Shown here: positions 22,876-24,595 of the stretch, piece after piece
Position numbering within the stretch: the stretch's first letter is position 1
How the letters are laid out: each line of letters opens with the position of its first letter
Assembly (NCBI GenBank): GCA_050247895.1
Contig: JBFWTJ010000011.1
Span: forward strand, 1-24,595
Source: CAVPEW01 sp050247895
GTDB taxonomy: Bacteria; Actinomycetota; Acidimicrobiia; Acidimicrobiales; VFJN01
Direction: 5' to 3'
DNA: 24,595 bases
Made by a program: the position numbers and the translations under genes
The notes under the pieces: model-generated
The model's database searches: none
What the model saw: only the letters and a program-made list of their open reading frames with translations
Told to the model about the DNA's origin: nothing

Positions 22876-23568
22876 TCAGGTGACGAACAGCCGCAGGTCT
22901 CGGGCCGCGTGCTCGACCGCGGCGATCTCGTGCAGGGGGCTGGTGGCCGAGGGCAGGTCCTCGATCGGCCCGGCGGCCCGGGCCACCGCGTCGGCCGCCG
23001 CCCGCTCGGCCTCGGGGCCCAGCTCGGCCCACAGGGCGGCCACGGCGAAGGGGTCGAGACCCAGCAGCTTCACGGCCGCGCCCGCCGGCGCGGCGATCGT
23101 TGCGTGGACCACCAGCCGGGCCGCGCCCGGCCCGTCGAGGCCCGCCGCGACCGCGACCGCGCCGGTGGCCACCGCCAGGTGCAGGCCCTCGGGCGCGGCC
23201 AGCCCGGCCGCGGCGAGGACCGGGTCGGGCCAGCAGCGGGACGCGACCCGGACCAGCTGGCGGCCCTGGCGGCGGGAGGCCGTGCGGGTCGGTGGGGCCA
23301 CCATCCGGGCGTCGGCCTCGCCGTCGAGCCGACGCAGCACGGCCTCGGCGGGCTCCCCGCCCGAGCCCAGCCGGACCGCGGTCGCCGCGGCCAGCGCGGC
23401 GTCGACCAGTCCGGCGGTGCGCAGGCGCTCGCGGGCGAACGACGCCAGCCCGTCGAGGTCGCCGATCCGCCCGTCGGCCACCGCCGCCTCCACCCCGGCC
23501 GAGTGGGCGTGGCCCCCCGCCGGGAACCGGCCGTCGCCCAGGAGCAGGAAAGCCAGCTCGGGCGCCAT
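22876..23568 (-). CDS. ureF: Urease accessory protein UreF
   Basis: This 230-aa all-helical protein forms the UreD-UreF-UreG-urease activation complex. It has the typical N-terminus LLLGDGRFPAGGHAHSAGVEAAV and a C-terminal ALWAELGPEAERAAADA region. The ATG at 23568 overlaps the ureC stop by one base (TGATG), so translation is coupled. No ureE lies between ureC and ureF, as in other actinobacterial urease operons. Confidence 0.93.
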   Translation of the reverse strand: MAPELAFLLLGDGRFPAGGHAHSAGVEAAVADGRIGDLDGLASFARERLRTAGLVDAALAAATAVRLGSGGEPAEAVLRRLDGEADARMVAPPTRTASRRQGRQLVRVASRCWPDPVLAAAGLAAPEGLHLAVATGAVAVAAGLDGPGAARLVVHATIAAPAGAAVKLLGLDPFAVAALWAELGPEAERAAADAVARAAGPIEDLPSATSPLHEIAAVEHAARDLRLFVT

Positions 23569-24595
23569 CAGAACAGGAAGTACCGCTGGGCCATGGGCAG
23601 GACGTCGACCGGTGCGGCCTCGACCAGCTCGCCGTCGATCCGGACCGCGAACGTGTCGGGGTCCACGGTCACGCCGGGCCGGGCGTCGTTGCCGACCATG
23701 TCGTCCTTGGTCAGCCGGCGCGTGTCGCCCACCGCCACGAGCCGGTGGGCCAGGCCCAGCTCGGCCACGCCGCCGGGCTCCTCGAGCGCCAGCGGCGCCA
23801 CGAAGGCCACGCTCGACGCCCCGGCGACGCCCGGCGCGGCACCGAACATGGGCCGGGGCAGCACGGGCTGGGGCGTGGGGATCGACGCGTTGGCGTCGCC
23901 CATCTGGGCCCAGGCGATCATCCCGCCCTTGAGGACGACGTGGGGCTTGACCCCGAAGAAGGCCGGGTCCCACAGGACCAGGTCGGCCAGCTTGCCGACC
24001 TCGATCGAGCCGACCTCGTGGTCCAGCCCGTGGGCGATGGCCGGGCAGATCGTGTACTTGGCCACGTAGCGGCGGACCCGCTCGTTGTCGGCCGGCCCGT
24101 CGCCGGGCAGGGCGCCGCGGCGGCGCTTCATGACGTGCGCGGTCTGCCAGGTCCGCAGGACCACCTCGCCGACCCGTCCCATGGCCTGGCTGTCCGAGCC
24201 GATCATGGAGATGGCGCCCAGGTCGTGCAGCACGTCCTCGGCCGCGATGGTCGAGGGCCGGATGCGGCTCTCGGCGAAGGCCAGGTCCTCGGGGATGGCC
24301 GGGTTGAGGTGGTGGCACACCATGAGCATGTCGAGGTGCTCGTCGAGGGTGTTGACGGTGTGGGGCCGGGTCGGGTTGGTCGAGCTGGGCAGGACGTGGG
24401 GCTGGCCGACGACGGTGATGATGTCGGGCGCGTGCCCGCCGCCGGCACCCTCGGTGTGGTACGTGTGGATCGTCCGACCGGCGATGGCGGCCAGCGTCGA
24501 CTCGACGTAGCCGGCCTCGTTGAGGGTGTCGGTGTGGATGGCGGCCTGCACGCCGTACTCGTCGCAGGCCCGCAGGCAGGCGTCGATGGCGGCCG
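23568..24595 (-). CDS. ureC: Urease alpha subunit UreC, C-terminal part (5' end outside window)
   Basis: This is the large catalytic subunit of urease, which hydrolyses urea to ammonia and carbamate at a dinickel centre. Only the C-terminal ~340 residues are in the window. The frame runs open to 24595, so the start and the carbamylated-lysine region lie outside. Visible active-site parts are HTDTLNE, HTEGAGGGHAPD (nickel His), the mobile-flap MVCHHLNP with its Cys and catalytic His, and GSDSQAMGR with the nickel Asp. All look intact, so the enzyme should be active. It sits directly beside a nitrogen-compound catabolic regulon but on its own minus-strand operon, whose promoter lies to the right of the window. 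Confidence 0.97.
   Translation of the reverse strand, partial: AAIDACLRACDEYGVQAAIHTDTLNEAGYVESTLAAIAGRTIHTYHTEGAGGGHAPDIITVVGQPHVLPSSTNPTRPHTVNTLDEHLDMLMVCHHLNPAIPEDLAFAESRIRPSTIAAEDVLHDLGAISMIGSDSQAMGRVGEVVLRTWQTAHVMKRRRGALPGDGPADNERVRRYVAKYTICPAIAHGLDHEVGSIEVGKLADLVLWDPAFFGVKPHVVLKGGMIAWAQMGDANASIPTPQPVLPRPMFGAAPGVAGASSVAFVAPLALEEPGGVAELGLAHRLVAVGDTRRLTKDDMVGNDARPGVTVDPDTFAVRIDGELVEAAPVDVLPMAQRYFLF

Overview
The window is about 24.6 kb of very GC-rich DNA with strong G/C third-position bias and nearly wall-to-wall genes. Many starts are GTG, genes in operons overlap by GTGA, a surface protein ends in an LPXTG-type sorting signal, and the urease operon runs C-F-G-D with no ureE after ureC. 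Together these suggest a high-GC actinobacterium. An Acidimicrobiia-like lineage is possible, but that is only an impression. I see no tRNA, rRNA, CRISPR array, transposase or phage gene. No gene-free stretch exceeds 300 bases.

Layout from left to right. (1) The 3' part of a sortase-anchored, Ser/Thr-rich surface protein (1-1090). (2) A TauE/SafE-type membrane transporter (1209-1967). (3) A divergent pair: an amidase (minus), and an LLM-class flavin/F420 oxidoreductase followed by an M20-fold protein whose metal ligands appear to be lost (plus). (4) A seven-gene minus-strand operon (12345 down to 5443): two amidohydrolase-superfamily enzymes, a RidA protein, and a complete NMT1/TauT-type ABC importer (lipoprotein, ATPase, two different permeases). 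(5) A FadR/FCD-type GntR regulator (12492-13196), divergent from that operon. (6) A minus-strand operon of M24 hydrolase, ornithine-cyclodeaminase-family protein and gamma-glutamyltransferase (16998 down to 13207), divergent from a second FCD GntR regulator (17100-17804). (7) A divergent aminotransferase / fumarylacetoacetase-family hydrolase pair. (8) An MFS transporter (minus). (9) The distal part of a urease operon on the minus strand: ureC (cut by the window end), ureF, ureG, ureD.

The main signal is a 12-bp palindrome, ATTGTATRCAAT and close variants. It sits at the start of essentially every transcription unit between the surface protein and the urease genes: 1191, 3211, 12347, 17026, 18966 and 21338, with weaker copies at 12458 and 21349. 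In several places it contains the -10 hexamer, and at the divergent pairs one site can serve both directions. This is what the operator of a GntR/FCD regulator looks like, and two such regulators are encoded inside the cluster. I read positions 1191-21360 as one regulon for import, stepwise deamination/hydrolysis and further breakdown of a nitrogen-rich organic compound. Ammonia, and possibly urea for the adjacent urease, would be released. The substrate cannot be read from the sequence, and the gene set does not match a complete pathway I know (Rut pyrimidine, creatinine, ectoine, sulfonate). It is the best candidate here for an undescribed system.
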